Below are positions 22,341-35,400 of a DNA stretch of 64,000 nt, one piece after another (the first letter of the stretch is position 1; the number at the start of each line of letters is the position of its first letter). The DNA comes from Stenocarpella maydis (taxonomy: Eukaryota > Ascomycota > Sordariomycetes > Diaporthales > Diaporthaceae). The DNA is taken from NCBI GenBank assembly GCA_002270565.1, contig NQMI01000199.1:1-64000 (forward strand), read 5' to 3'. Under the pieces are notes generated by a model. The model was given only the letters and a program-made list of their open reading frames with translations, ran no database searches and was not told the origin of the DNA. A program made the translations under genes and the position numbers.

Positions 22341-23511
22341 GCGGCGTCTAGAAGAGAGGAAAGATTTACAATGTCTTTTCCCCATTCTCTTCGTGGCCCC
22401 TTGTGCTACAGGAGTGTGTGCGTCTGTGTCTGTGGTTGGCGCCGCAGGAGAGATTCGGTTCCGGTCTGATGGCCTGCGGCTCCCCCCATTCATGTCGGCG
22501 CCACGTTTCGCCCACCATTGCGCCCCCCCCCCCTGCAGGTGGTGGCTTTTTGTATGTCGCAGTGCCTAGGCCGGGTGGGAGATGGAGGAGGGGAGGGGGC
22601 ATGCGACGGACGGCTTAGCTGCTGGGTATGGATGGGCGGACGGACGGATGGATGGGAGACTATTTGGGTGCACCTGTCACAGCTGCAAGGTGTGACGGGG
22701 AGCACACCGAGGTAGCTTTGCACACCTACAGGTACGGGGTGGGAGGTGCGTGTAGTGATTTCTTTTTAGACCCTGCTACGAAGGTTTGGCATGTGAGCCA
22801 AAAAGAAGAGAGAAAAAAGCACCCCCATCATCCCCCATGCCGGGTCGCCGTAAAGGCCTAGTGTGCAAGATGCTAAGATAGATACATGCAAACCCGATTG
22901 TCAGTCAATTTTTTAAAAGACAAGATGGTGCTTCCTCTTTTGCGAGGACGCCGGTATCAAGACTCCGCTGTGAAGCTAACCTCCACACACAAAAACACCA
23001 TGCTCCTGGATAAGTCGTTATAAAAGGGGGGACAAAAAACAAACAACTATGTAAATGTACAATATGCCGTCACTCGGAGAATAAGACCGGTAAGGGGGTG
23101 AGGGAGGGGGGGGGGAGAAAAGGAGAAAAAAGCAAGATATGCATGACAAAAAAACGCCGACTCCTGTTGGACATGACGTTACCGAGTCCCCAGTCTCTTG
23201 AATGCCCGTGAAAGAACCCCCATGGCTGTATGCAGAAAGTGCAAATGTCCCGTTGACGAGGTTGTTGATGTCCTGAGGTCAGTTGTTGCTCAGGAAGGGG
23301 ATATACAACGGCGGACGAAGATCCTTGGTATTGACGTGGTATGGTAAGAGGAATTTTGATCGGTGCGCCGCCACCAAAGAAAACGGGTATGATGTGTACG
23401 TGTGTGTGTGATGTGTCGAACCCCCAAGATGATGAACCAGACTAAAAAAAGAAAATGGGCGTTGCCATGCCCCCCCCCCTCCTCTGACCAGAAAGCCCCC
23501 CGTGTCGTAGG

Positions 23512-23553
23512 TGTTTTTTTTTTGTGTGTGTGTGTATGTGTGTGTGTGTGTGT
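23512..23553. repeat. T-run plus (GT)n microsatellite
   Basis: A T homopolymer runs directly into GT dinucleotides interrupted once by AT. Another GT run lies at about 22093-22122. Confidence 0.85.
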
Positions 23554-24031
23554 CTTTCTGTCTGCCGTGAGTGTTGAAGGAAAAAAGTTATGAGAGTTTT
23601 CGGTGGATAGCGCCAGGGTAGGTCTTGCATTCCGACGTCTTGTTGACCCGAAAGGGAAGACCAACTCCTTATCCCGTCTTGCCTTCAACGCCATGCTGAC
23701 CGGCCGGCGATCATAACCCTTGAAGATGTCCAATCCCATGCGCGGCTCGAACTGCGGTGTCGAGATGTCCGGTGCCACGAGGGCGTCGTGTAACCGTATC
23801 GCCTGTGGCTTGCCGCCGGCCGGCCCTCAGCAAGAAGCTCAAAATTCTTTGCATGACGTAGGCGAGCAAGACCGGCTGCCTACTGTTGAGGCCCACCAGA
23901 ACATCGCCCCACAGTCTCAATTGCCCCTATTAATTTCCCCCCCTCTCCCGTGAACGGCTGCCATCGCGCGCTCTGTGTCACACTCTGTTGATGCTACTCC
24001 GCCTACACCTCGAGATGAAGGACGAGGATGT

Positions 24032-24905
24032 TCACTTTTTGGCTCTGCTCGATGACGTTGCTGTGATTTTGCTCGTGCTCATGAGGTCACCAATGTATTT
24101 CTGCAGGAATTTGTTGTTGCTGTCAAGCTTGTCGTGTTCCTCCTTGACAGCCTCGATGCGGTTGAATATCATGAGTAGGGATTCTTGGAGAGCTTTTGCG
24201 TGCCTAGTGACGGAGCCTCGCGCGTCAGCAAACATGGGAGCCAGGAAAAAAGACGTGGAGGTGGAGGGCTGCGGGGGATCGATCGATCGCCGGGGGAGGG
24301 GGGGTAGTCTCGTAGTTGGCTCACCTTCGGAGTTCGTCCCGAGCCTCACGTCCCAGCGCCTCGAGGTCTTCACTGGTCCTCCGAGGACTCATTGCGCGCA
24401 CGTCACCGGGCTCTATCATGACATCGGTTGGTTCAACTGCTTCCGCTGATTCTCGAGGGACAATGATAGTACCGCTGCTTTTCCGACTGGGGAGGCGTGG
24501 TCGTACTGGGACGGGGGCGACGATCTGGGGGCTGGACTGGTCGATGGACGAGGCCGAGGAGGAGTCTGAGCGAGCCATCTCGGGCATCTGGTGGGCGTAG
24601 ACTTGCTCTTGCGGTGAGTGGCCTTCCTCCATTGCGAGTTGCGGGAGGGTGTTGTGCCCAAACTGCTGCGGGTTGGCCGTGTCGTCGTTGGCGGCGATGA
24701 TGACGGAGTTGTTGCTGTCCTCGGCGGCGTAATCGTCGACCAGTGTGTTGGGGTTGGTGGTGGTGGTGGTGATAGTGGTGTTGGGTGCCCGAGGTTGTGG
24801 CAGAGAGTCAGAGGTCGGGGGAGAGGGATGGGGGTTAGTTTGTGTCGTGTCGTGAGTCGTGGCCTCGGGTGTCTGGCAAAGACTGGAAGGCGGAGTGGAG
24901 ACCAT
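24032..24905 (-). CDS. SCOC/Slo1-type short coiled-coil protein with long disordered N-terminus
   Basis: Two exons, 24905-24325 and 24203-24032, join over a 121-bp intron (GTGAGC..CTAG) to 250 residues. The last 60 residues read HAKALQESLLMIFNRIEAV, then KEEHDKLDSNNKFLQKYIGD and LMSTSKI. This matches the animal SCOC core pattern (RVDAVKEEN.KL.SEN..L..YIENLMS). SCOC and yeast Slo1 bind Arf-like GTPases (Arl1/Arl3) at the Golgi, and SCOC acts in autophagy regulation; that is family knowledge, not seen here. The first 190 residues are Thr/Asn/Pro/Ser-rich and probably disordered (TTITTTTTNPN, SSSASSIDQSS). The start at 24905 is the first Met of the charged, hydrophilic part; the frame is open to 25352 but that part reads like leader sequence. 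Small conserved genes like this are easily missed by predictors. Confidence 0.8.
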
Positions 24906-25552
24906 TGGTCGAACTAGGAATCGTGCTGAGCGGCGAGTTGGACCATGTGCATCTGCAGCCTCGTGGTGGCTAAGGTGTAGCGTTATGCCGAAATATCGAA
25001 ACGACCGTGACTGGGTTGCAGGATCTTGGATAGATGTTTTGCCACCGTTGGGGGTTTGGCGGAGGAGGAAAAGAGTGAGGAGGGATCCGTCTTTGTTTTG
25101 TGACCAGGGGAGCGAAAGGTACCGCAGAGACAGGTTAGGTGGCGGAGTGAGGGCGGGAGTGCTGGAGGGCTTGAAGCGAGAAGAAAAGAGTCGGGAAAAG
25201 TTGGTCAGGTCAAGCAGGGCCACGACGGCAGCGGCAGGACGGCAACGAAGGGAAGGAATCTTCTGCTGGGAGGAAAAGAGGAGCCCCGGCGAGTGGGGTG
25301 CGAGGGAGAGTAGAAGTGGGTGTATGGATCGTGGGACGGAACAGGCTTGCAAGGCGGTGCGCTACTGGTGCTGCACGCGATATCGAGTGTGAAAGGGGGG
25401 GTTGTATTTGGTGTACCCGGGCAGGTTGACAACTACGTGGTTGGGGAAGAGGCTCAAAAAATGGATCAAGGTAATAGTTATTTTGTCGGTAAGCTAAGTG
25501 GTAATAGTAACAGTAGCAGTAGCAGTAACAAAAAAAAAAGTACACGATGAGG

Positions 25553-25580
25553 TGCGTGCGTGCGTGCGTGCGTGCGTGCG
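25553..25580. repeat. (TGCG)7 microsatellite
   Basis: Seven perfect tetranucleotide units, about 650 bp upstream of the SCOC-like ATG. Confidence 0.95.
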
Positions 25581-26378
25581 TGGGCTTGCAATGTGTCAGT
25601 GTGTACGCAGTACATACAACAATATAAGCCAGCAAAAGAGCTGCGAAGTGACAAAAAGCTGCGAGGGGAGCAGAAGAAGGGGGGCAGCTTGCACAGGCAG
25701 GGTAGAGTGTTCTTCCCGTACCCAATGACAGAGGATCGGGTACCGCAACATGGCAGATACTGTGCCCGGATACTGGGGCCTTGGGACGCACCCTGGACGT
25801 CTCTGACACTTCACAGTCAAGCTCACACTGTTCTCATCGAGGCTGAAGCAGCCCTGCGCCTGCTCTCCCTCTGCCCTTTAGCTCTCCCCTGTGGCTGCTT
25901 CGCCGTTGATCAGGACAGTGCGACTAAGGTCATGTCACCTCAAGAGTAGGACCCTTTTTTCCTCCTTGTTTCCAAGCTTGATTGGAGCATACGTCGGGTC
26001 CCCAGGCCACGGAGAGTACCAAATGTACTCGGTACGGGCGTGCCTGGCGCTGTTACTCCCCCATTCTCATCCCCCTCTCCTGTCCAATTCCCTCCCACTT
26101 CAGCCCCCCCACCTTTTGAAGAGAACGTTCTGCCCAATACCAGCGGCCGGCTGACCGTTTTCGACGGGAAAAAAGACGTCACATCATGACGGGGGCCACA
26201 GGGAGGGCAAACGCAGCTCCCTATTTGCACCACCTACCGTGCGCACGCCAGCGAGAAGGATTGCCAGCCGATCGCTTCTCCTTCCTGCTCCTCGGCTGGT
26301 CACCGCCACAAGCGGTGGATTCCCCCCGACAAGCAGGCAGGCAGGCCTGCCGCGACAAGATTTCGTGCCCTTTCTCAT

Positions 26379-26379
<1 letters not shown>

Positions 26380-26407
<28 letters not shown>
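26380..26407. repeat. (GGCT)7 microsatellite
   Basis: Seven perfect GGCT units, directly counted. Confidence 0.95.
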
Positions 26408-26409
<2 letters not shown>

Positions 26410-26907
26410 ATGACTGATCATCAACGTCTGCTGAGCACCCAGGCTATCGAAGGTGGCCCTGGCAACTTGTCCCCAGTTTGTACCGGTTGAGAGGGGCAAA
26501 GACGTGGATTTGGCGCTGAGAGCGAGATTGACATGTGATGGGGACTACTGCCTGTGTCGAGCCAGTGTGGTTGGATCATCACCAGATGCGTGGACGCGAA
26601 TCGAAAATCCGTGGCCTTGTCGTCTTGTTTTCTCTGGTATCAACGGCTCAACGGTGGGGGGAAGGGCGACAAGCGAGCAGACAGCAGCGACTCTATTGTT
26701 TCGCGAGTGGGCGGCACTGGGTCTGCCCGTTGCCGATCACCTGTGCGAGAGGAAAAAAGAGGAGAGTGACAGCGCCTATTTCGAGGGCTCCTCCTCCCGG
26801 CCTGGCCTGGCAGCCTGGTAATTGGCGAGGGTAATGCCCCGTTGCTTTTGCTGTGGACTACTCCCGATTTTTTTTTCTGGGGAGCAATCAACGATGACAC
26901 GCAAGGT

Positions 26908-26965
26908 AGTCAGTCAGTCAGTCAGTCAGTCAGTCTGTCAGTCTGTCAGTCTGTCTGTCTGTTTG
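26908..26965. repeat. AGTC/TGTC tetranucleotide tract
   Basis: Uniform AGTC units that change by single T substitutions to TGTC, ending in TTTGTCGG. Confidence 0.9.
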
Positions 26966-27424
26966 TCGGTCGGGAGCAAGCCGGGCGTACCAGCTGTTTC
27001 GGACGAAATTGATGGAGCGCCAACCGCTAAGCTGACGATTCTGGAGCCTGCAGTGACCGCCAGGAGTCAGTCAATGCGGCGTCACATTTACACTATTGAC
27101 AATCGGTAGGATGCGGTACCGCGGGTTGAGTGAGGGCGACGATAATGACGATGGGTGTGGCAGAGGGAGCCCAAGGTCAGGATGTTTCAGGTTCGCAGTC
27201 TGCACGTATGGCCTGCCCTGCATGGATGCAAATGGACACGGATAGATACCGCACCCCCGTACCAGCGGCAGGACAAGCACCAGCAAGCACAATCAAGCAA
27301 GCAAGCAAACCCAGCTTGCTGGCTCGTCCCCTCCTTCCTGCGCTGGTCCTGCCCCTGTCCCTGCCCCTCGTCTTTGCCTGTGGCCCTTGCCGTTGCCCTT
27401 GGCCAACCCTGCCCCTTTGCCCAA

Positions 27425-27545
27425 GCCCAGCAAGTGCAACTGCCAGTGCAAGTGCAGGCCCAAATGCAATTCCAAATCCAAATGCAAGTCCAAGTCCAAA
27501 TGCAAGTGCAGGTACGGGTGTAGGTACGGGTGTAGGTGCACGCAA
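27425..27545. repeat. Degenerate hexamer minisatellite
   Basis: Units like AAGTGC, AAATGC, AAGTCC and GGTACGGGTGTA repeat with a 6- or 12-bp period. The period-6 structure keeps all three forward frames open, which explains the chance frames here. Confidence 0.7.
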
Positions 27546-30500
27546 GGCCCGCCTCACCACGAGTATTACAGGGAAAGTCGTGTCATTACTCTCAGGTTAT
27601 ACCTTCCAATTTCTGCAGGGTAGTAGTCTCAGAAGGGAAAGGTGATGGAAGGTAGGGAAGGCAAGAGAAGGCAGGGAACGCACAGAAGGGCCAGGGGGGT
27701 CAGGACCCTGATTCTTGTGTGTTATAGGTACCTAATGTAGTATATTTTGACACTTCAATCTCCTCCCCCCCTCTTTTTCTTGTTTCCCGCCCACTGGTAT
27801 TGTGCCTTGTGTGCCTTCCTTCCTTTTTTTTTCTTCCTCTGAACGGATGGGGAGGGGATGTACCCCCATGCGCCTAGTCCAAATCCTGATGCTCGGGCGG
27901 GTCAGTCACCCGTTTTGGGCCAAGCATCTGCCAACCATAACGTTGTTAGCAGTTCCTGCCAGCTGTGCAGCGTGCAGCTGTGCCAGCCCAGCAGGCGCGT
28001 GATTGCCCTCGGAGCTCAATTTCATTCGACTCGCTAGGCGATCTCAATTTTGGCTCGCCTGCCTGTCCTGCCAGCTGCCTGCTGTCTTTTCATGGATTGG
28101 CACCAAGACCTTGCGACGGGATCCCCTCCCTCACCCATGCGCACCACGCGCATGCCAGACATCCACTCGCACACCACACCACACACATTGCACACCCACT
28201 TCTGCCACTCACCCTTATACCCACAACCCACAACCCTCTCGCACGCCCACTCTCGCACGCACACAAGGATCCTGCCGCCCTTCACCGTCGGGTCCTTGCA
28301 CACGGACCTTATTGGCCATACCTGCATATCGTTATTTTGCCTGGGGATTCCACCACGACGCAGCTTGTTGTGGACTGCAGCACGCGCGTACACGCCAGGA
28401 ACCTGCACGATCCGCAAGCCTCTCGTGCCGAGTATACGAACTCGCACAGTCAGACCACCAGACCATCCGCAAATCACCCAAGCTCCTCGACTAGACCAGA
28501 CAGACTCTGGGGTTTTCGTGGAATGACATTATTTACGGGCTGGACCCAAAAGCACCCCTGACAGGCTGGTGCTGATTAGATACACTACCCAGTAGACACT
28601 GCATGGGGAAACAAGCGTGCCAGCTGCAGAAGCGAGGAGGAGCCACAGCCGATTGCCGCAGTCAGACACGCGGCATCCGAGCCTGACTGATTGGTCTCAT
28701 GGACTTGCCAGGTCTTGACTGATTGACCGATCGCCGCCGGTGACGCCCTCACCGTTGCCCATGCGCACACCAAAAAAAGAAAAAGGACCGGACAGCCCTG
28801 ACAGCCCGACAGCCTGACAACATGACATTACCAGCCCGTGATGTGCTTGCTACACAACGGGTCTCTCCTGTCGAGCCCTCTCATTGGCAGCAACCTCCCA
28901 GGCACTCCTCGCACTCGGGCCCTTGGCTACACCTCTGGTTGGCTGGCTACTTCTCATGTCCCTGGTTGATTGTCGCAGCGCAATTGCACATCCTCACTCG
29001 GAAGAATCAAATCAGATTACCGAGCCCGTCCCTACCCGTCCTTGCCCACCACAGCAATCGCAATCAACGTGCGCAGACGCCGCCAACTCGCACCCCAGAA
29101 ACGCCGGCGATCACCACCTTCCAGTCTTGTTGCATACGACGGCCCTTTGGCTCCAACCCAACGCCCCCTCCCCCAAAGCACCTGTCACGGACTCGCCTTG
29201 CCTTGCGTCCGCCTTGGGCCATGGTCTTGACGGCCAGACGGCATGACTGTCCCATTTAGGCCCTTTTTATTTTATTTAGCAGCGCTATTCATCGGACAAC
29301 CCGCGCTACGCGGGGATGCCCGTTGACAAGCTTCCCTAATCGCTTTCTGCACGACTCCCGGCAAGGGGACCCTGGATGGGGGACATGCAAAAGCTGCGCC
29401 CTACCTACCGCACCCTGGCAATACAGATACACACTCCCTCCGTCTTCTTTGCGAGTCAAGAGGTCAGGAGGTCGTGCAATTAGAGTTTGCCTGCCTAAAC
29501 GCCTCCAACCCAGTCCGGTAGCATGGATGACATCACCCTATTCATGCAGCCGATGACCACTGATGAGGTAGCCACGTGACTGTCTGAAAGCAAGGCGTTG
29601 CTAACGCTATTCCACTCTGGCATTGGGTTTCTGGCTTGCTAATTATATCGGACGGCTTGATCGCAAGGGTAGTGCAAGGCGGACAAAGAAACCGGAACCA
29701 TCACGGACAGGGCTCCTCTTTGCAGGGTGGGACCCGAAGACCCAGAGGTCCGGAGAGTGCTGTCTTTCTGCTTCCGTAGAGAGCATCGTGGGCCTCGGAG
29801 ACCTCGACAAAGACCCCCGCAGTTGGTCATTCCTAGTTATGATCGGCGCTCCGTTTGCTTCAGCTCCGGTGTCAGATGGGGTTTGGTTCTCTCTTCACGG
29901 AGTTGTATCGGCCAAACAAAACTTGCCGACCTCTGCCTCCTTTCCATCGCACTTGGCTTCGCGTCGGAATACCACTGGCCCGCGGAAAACCTAAAAGCTA
30001 ACCTGGATAACCCTACCCTATAGTAGTGCATTCAATAATGCACCTTCATCAGTGGCACGACATGTGCCTAAGGCCCCCCCCTTACCACCACAAAGACCGT
30101 GTCCGGATTAAATGCTACACGAAGTCAACGTTCAGAAGTTGTGCTCCAATATTTTTGGGCAAAGAATGCCGATCGCCAAGTTGTGCAGCTGATGCAAGCC
30201 GGGGACGACATTGAGGCTCCTGTACCTGGCGACCGCGCTTGGTGGTTTAGGTCTGGCAGGAGCGGAACAGCAGTTCTCACACCGACGGTTTCGTTGCTTC
30301 ATCTCTCGCAAATAGACAACGGAGAGACCACGCACTGGATTTTTAACTTCAAAACCCGAGATCCACGGTTACAAAAGCTTTTTTCTACTCACCTTTTGTC
30401 TACGTTACGCACACTCCGTCTCACGGCCTGTCGCGGCTCTAGAGTTATGGGGTTGGCCAAGACTCAAAGAGCTCATGTTATCGCGGCATGCCCGCGATTC

Positions 30501-32443
30501 AAAGAAGCCAGGCACCCAGTCACGACGAGTTCGCCTTGGGGATCGTCGGCTTCAAACTCGCACCGTATATCTAGCACTGTGCCTGGCCCCGTGCCTGTCA
30601 GCACACCTGGGCAGCTGGGCCACCGGGCTGCGGCATGGATCGCCTATTGGCCACTGCTGCCTCAAGCGGGCGGTACTGTGCCACCCTCAATCCTGCCACT
30701 GCCTCCCAGTCTGGCCTCACACAACAAGTCCTGTTCACGTCCCATTTCTCTCTCACATCTGCTGCCCAGGCAAATGCTGCATGACGGCCTAACTCATGCT
30801 AACGGACAGCCTCCGAGCCGAGTGATGACGATCTGGCGGTTCGCTAGTGGGCTACGGCCCGCAGAAAGGCAGGCGCTCCTGCTGCTCGGTCAGTGTGGTC
30901 CGTGAGCACCTCGCCGAGCCTTAGCCACGTTGGCTGGTTGCCGACCATATGGGGCCTCCGGAGCCTTGGTGAAGCGCCTGTAACGGTCAGTGCCGCCGTC
31001 ACAAGGCCAGCGAGCACGGGGCCCTCATCTCGTCGCGCGTTTCGGTGGGGATGATACCCCTTGTAGGGTGCGTCTGCATGAGGCAGTGTTTGGCGAGAGA
31101 CATGACATGAGATTGATGCTTATACTGCTCGTTGCCTTCTGTGGCCAACGCTATTGGGAGACTGACTCTCCTGGCCTTTGATGCGCGTGTCTGAATGGGA
31201 ATAACTAACTAGTCTCGCAGCATGGTCGAACCTGTCACATATTCCCCAGTACTGTGCGTGATTGAAACACTCAACAGTCGCCCTCAACCAGGACTTTTCT
31301 CAAATTTGTGCCCAAAGTGGAACAGGCTTGCATAAAGTGCAGCGGCGGAAAACCCGGGAAAGTTGCGGACCCTTATTAACCCTCCCCAACATAATATCTA
31401 GCACAACCTGTCCACCTGTGCTCTTTAATGCGCGCCTACTATCGGATAGCCGCCCGAAGTTTGACCGATCCGATCACGTCGGATACCGGAACTTCACCTT
31501 GTCCACGTCAAGCTCTCGGGTCTACCCGCGAAGACGGTTCTTACATACGTTGTACCTGACAACTTCCTAGCAGATGCCTTGCATGATTTGCGTCTTGCTC
31601 GCGATGCGAGTGCCTTCTTCTTCTCTCTGGCACAATTGATATCGTGGCCAACGCAGGCAGGCCACAAGGGTACCTGACTGCACATTTGGCGAAGGATGAG
31701 CCGCGGCTGTACGCGAGTAGACATGGCCAGCAAGCATATCATCATGTGAGCATCGCTGCATCATAACGGCGCATGCCCTGAAACATTGACCCAAACCTGC
31801 CCGAGCGACAAAGCAAATCGGCCAAAAACTGTTAAAACCGGCTGAATGACATGCCCGAGGTTTAAACCCAGGGGCCAGGCTACACATGGGTGTGGGTATG
31901 GGTATTGGTGTGGGTGCTCCCTCCGCCGCCATGGACTGCGATAGCTATTTGATTATAGGTTCCTCTCGCGTCTATGTCTGCTAAATAGGCTCGCCGTACG
32001 CTACTCCTCGCATCGACATCGCGTCATAGCTGTCATCTGTCAAAATCAACGGATTTGCGGGGATCCTCCTCCCCCACTGCCCTCAGGAAATGTCACAGCA
32101 ACGACGCCGAGTTCGAGGATGCGAGTCAGCTTGGGCACCGTGCCTTGTCAGGCGAAACTCTTTTTTTGTTTTGTATAATGCCACTACTCCATCTGAGGGG
32201 TCGATCAGCGATTCCAGACAAGAGGAACCGCGCGATTCTTGTCACGGTCGCTCGGTGACGCATTAAGTTCTTCTTGCCAACGTCCCCATTCCGTGGAACC
32301 GCTCGGACTCGTTGCCCGGTGTGCCGATCTCCGAAAATTCACAGCGAAATTTTATCCTGCAAACCTTTTTTTTTTTGGGATGATTCCCGTCGTCGTTGCC
32401 CGGGCCGCGTAGACCCTGTCAAGTGCCGACGGAGATCAAGATC

Positions 32444-32474
32444 TGGGGGGACCCGGGGGGGGGACCCGGGGGGG
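32444..32474. repeat. G-run/ACCC repeat at gap edge
   Basis: G homopolymers separated by ACCC (GGGGGGACCCGGGGG and so on) run straight into the Ns; G-rich repeats of this kind are a common cause of assembly breaks. Confidence 0.8.
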
Positions 32475-32480
32475 NNNNNN
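32475..32480. other. Assembly gap (6 N)
   Basis: Six N bases. The sequence on its two sides is therefore joined by scaffolding or an ambiguous consensus, not by continuous reads. Confidence 1.
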
Positions 32481-35400
32481 CATCATCTGCTCTAGGCGCG
32501 GGACGAAGCCTCGCATGTCCGGCAAACCTTGCTCAGCATTGCAATCGAGCGTTCGCCGTCGCCCCTTCTGGACATGACTTTCTTGCGAGTTGGTGGGGGG
32601 GGGGGGGGACCGGTCTCGCGCCATCTTCAGCCCTCGCCGCAGCACGTTGCCTTGCCGGACTGGGCAAATAAGATCGATCCCGCTGGACTGCAGCCCCGGA
32701 ACGAGGTGTCTTAGCCTCTCGTGCCTGTGAGGCGACGTCCGTCTCGAGGCATGTTCATTGACTAGTGGGTTCAAGGCCGCCGCCCCCTCGAGGTCCCGGC
32801 GCGCAGCTGTCTCTGTTACTTATCGGTGATCCTGCACAGAATTTTTGTGCTGCCAGTCAGGAAGCTTATTTCAGCGGATTTGTCTGTCCTCTCTTGGGAG
32901 CACCCATTGTGGTCTTGGTGGGATTGCTCTAACTGGGTGGTATGGCCGCCCTAAGGTTCATCGTAGGTTTTTGTGCTTTCTTGCCCCCCCCACCCAAAAA
33001 AAAGGAGTAAAAAGACCCGCTCTCATCGTGCGGAGAAAGGTCACCGCCGGGCAGGGCCAGGCCCCAGGCCCGGGCCTCCTTGACACAGTCTGCTCAAGGC
33101 CGTTTTTCTTCTTTCTTGGGGGCACTGGAGCTGATCTGCGACTTGGAACATTCTAGATGTGATTGTAATCCCGTGCACGTCGTAAGCAGGGTTTCCCACT
33201 CCCCTGGGTGACCGGCGCTTTACTGGGAGACAGTGTTGGATATTTTCATAGGCCGTCGGGGCATACATCTGGTTTCTTGGAGATGGTGTCAAATGTTCGT
33301 GTTTGCTTTGCAGAGACGTGCCTCCCCTTTCGTGCTCCTACCTTCTACTCGAGGTGGAGCGCGATCAGATGCTTTCTGCAACTGGAGATATAGTATACAG
33401 GTGGGAGCTATTAGTGGGCATCGTCGTCCCGTCACAGGTCAGCGCAATCACTATGTAGGATCAGTTCCATCCCGCTTTGCCGGTATGAGGAGAGGAGATT
33501 GACTCTGGGAGAAGCTTGTCCCTGTCTCGGGGCGAGGGCGGCAGTGCGAGTGATCCCACTGGGAGCGTGGAGTTGGGGCGCGTTTAATAAATGAGCCCTC
33601 GATTTCACCTGCTGGAACGTACCTAGGTATGTATGATTGTTTAGGCGACGAGGCTGAGCGCGGGTTCCGGCCTCTGGCGTGGTCAGGACGCTCGGTCTCT
33701 CAGCTTCTATCGAGGACATGAGCTAGGCTGCCTCTGATTTTGGATGGCCTTCAAAGGTTACGGTTATTTGGCAGGTGGTTTAAGGAGATCCGGTATTATG
33801 GTGGAAAGTGTGTAGGATACCTCTCACTGATTGCTCAACGGATTTCTGCGTCAGCGAACTCTCTACGAAGAGATTATGCAAAGACGATTTAGTTATTGTA
33901 CCTGGTGGTCTGGCCCTTGCTGGGGGACCAGGCGGCTCTTATTCTCTAAGTGTTCTCCAGTACATATCAACGAAACAAGCACTTCAAAATTCCAAAAGCC
34001 ATACAATGATGAATTTTGACCCGGAAATTCTAGCTACAAATCAAAAGCCACTATATCTGCAGTTATTTTAGAATAACAACAGATGTGGTAGATATCTTAC
34101 AGCTCGTTGCTTGTGTTATCATCAAAATTGCCATCTCATAGTTTCCATTTTCACTCTTCCCCCATCCTGCATCTATGTCCTAATGTGGACCGAATTTGTC
34201 TGTGATGATCTCCTTCCACCACATACAAGGCCGATTGTGGTTCAAGACCGCAGTATCTAAGGGCAGTAGTACTTTTTGCAGTTCACCGGGCAAAAACTGC
34301 AGCATTGAGAGTCAGCTTTCAAAGAACCATGGTAGGAGTTTCATCTAAACATAGCATGGATCGGGCCATAGTGTGGCCATAGCATTTGAGACAAAGGATC
34401 CAGGAGGGAAGTTCTTACTCCAAAGCGGTTCAAAATGACTCCAGAAGAATACAACACATTGTTTATCCACAATTGTATTACGACCTATGCACTTGACGCT
34501 GACAACTTTACTTTACAGAATCGTTTATGAGACCATGATATTGAAAATCACTTCCTCATTCTGTAGAAGAAAAGAGGAATTTCCAACTTGGATTGAGCCG
34601 GGCCACCGAGTTGTGCCACGGCAGCAGCAGGCTGTGTGCCGAAGTTGCGGGGTGGCATGATCCTGCGACTTCAGGTGCGACTTTGTGCATAGCCTTCATG
34701 AAGTGGGCCGTGAAGTGCTCCATCCACAGTCGGAGCCAAAATGTAATCTCGAATACCGAGGGAGCGGCATTTATACAGACAGTTTCGGACGTTGTTGACC
34801 TTCCTACTGCCAAAAGAAAAAAAAAAGTATCCCTGCCGCATTCAATGTTGTTGTCTTCATTCTCTCTGATTCTCTTCTATCATTCAGTCAGGCTAAAGAA
34901 CAGTTCTCAGAAACCCATCAACCTAGTTATTCCACAAGTATCGCGATGAACTCACCAGGATGACGGAAGTTTTCCTCAACCCTGGGCAAGCAGAGCAAAC
35001 TGCGCACTTAGCCCTGCCAGCCACTTGGTAGGATTTTGTGGAGCGGCATGTGGGGGGCACCTCAGTCCCGTAAGGCAACGGATGCCACAGCCTAAACCAC
35101 AAGTGGGTCTTATAACGAGTTTCCGTACAGAGATAAAAGACAGGAGCCTCACAAACAGAGGAAACTGTGAGCTCGGGTTTATGGCTGGGGAACAGAAGCC
35201 GTAAGAGACGGATAAAGCAATAAGGAAGCGTGTGTAGGAAGGACACCATGCCATGTCTTCTCTGCTGAGTCACAGAAACGTCATGTGGATATTGGCGAGT
35301 GGGAGACAAGTCAGGATCTGCACATCGCCGCGGTCGTGGGCCCTGTAAACTATAGTCCTCTGCAAAGTTCTCCACGTGCTGGCCGTTGGGCACCGGGTCA

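Larger units (their letters stand above)
19714..24031. other. Long intergenic region, low-complexity
   Basis: No gene recognised over 4.3 kb. Short frames are in Pro/Arg/Ser-rich low-complexity sequence. GT-rich microsatellites lie at about 22093-22122 and 23512-23553, C/G homopolymers at 21780-21791 and 23100-23116, and a CRE-type palindrome at 22333-22340. The part next to 24031 is the probable 3' untranslated region of the SCOC-like gene. Confidence 0.5.
24906..32474. other. Gene desert rich in microsatellites
   Basis: 7.6 kb without a gene I can support. It contains (TGCG)7 at 25553-25580, (GGCT)7 at 26380-26407, an AGTC/TGTC run at 26908-26965, a degenerate hexamer minisatellite at about 27425-27545 and a CA/CCA-rich tract at about 28165-28265. 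The largest frame, 30099-30905 (+, 268 codons), has no domain, no matching splice context and biased low-complexity parts. The first 400 bp are the leader and promoter of the SCOC-like gene. Confidence 0.5.

Noticed and set aside
23405..23425. GGTTCGAC-like B box on the minus strand
   Set aside because: T stem does not pair and no tRNA body is present.
24906..25352. Upstream extension of the SCOC-like frame to an ATG at 25352
   Set aside because: The extra 149 residues read like leader sequence, rich in Ser/Leu/Pro, and start far upstream; kept as 5' leader, though it cannot be excluded.
26908..26965. Regular short repeats that could suggest a CRISPR-like array
   Set aside because: Plain tetranucleotide microsatellite without spacers, in a eukaryotic genome.
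28165..28265. CA/CCA-rich tract considered as degenerate telomere repeat
   Set aside because: No regular CCCTAA/TTAGGG unit; it is only cytosine- and adenine-rich low complexity.
30099..30905. 268-codon frame in the gene desert
   Set aside because: No domain, poor codon use, and not flanked by plausible splice or promoter features; could not support it as a gene.
31215..31240. GGTTCGACC-like B box on the minus strand
   Set aside because: The bases around it do not form a T stem and no A box or acceptor stem is found at a suitable distance.
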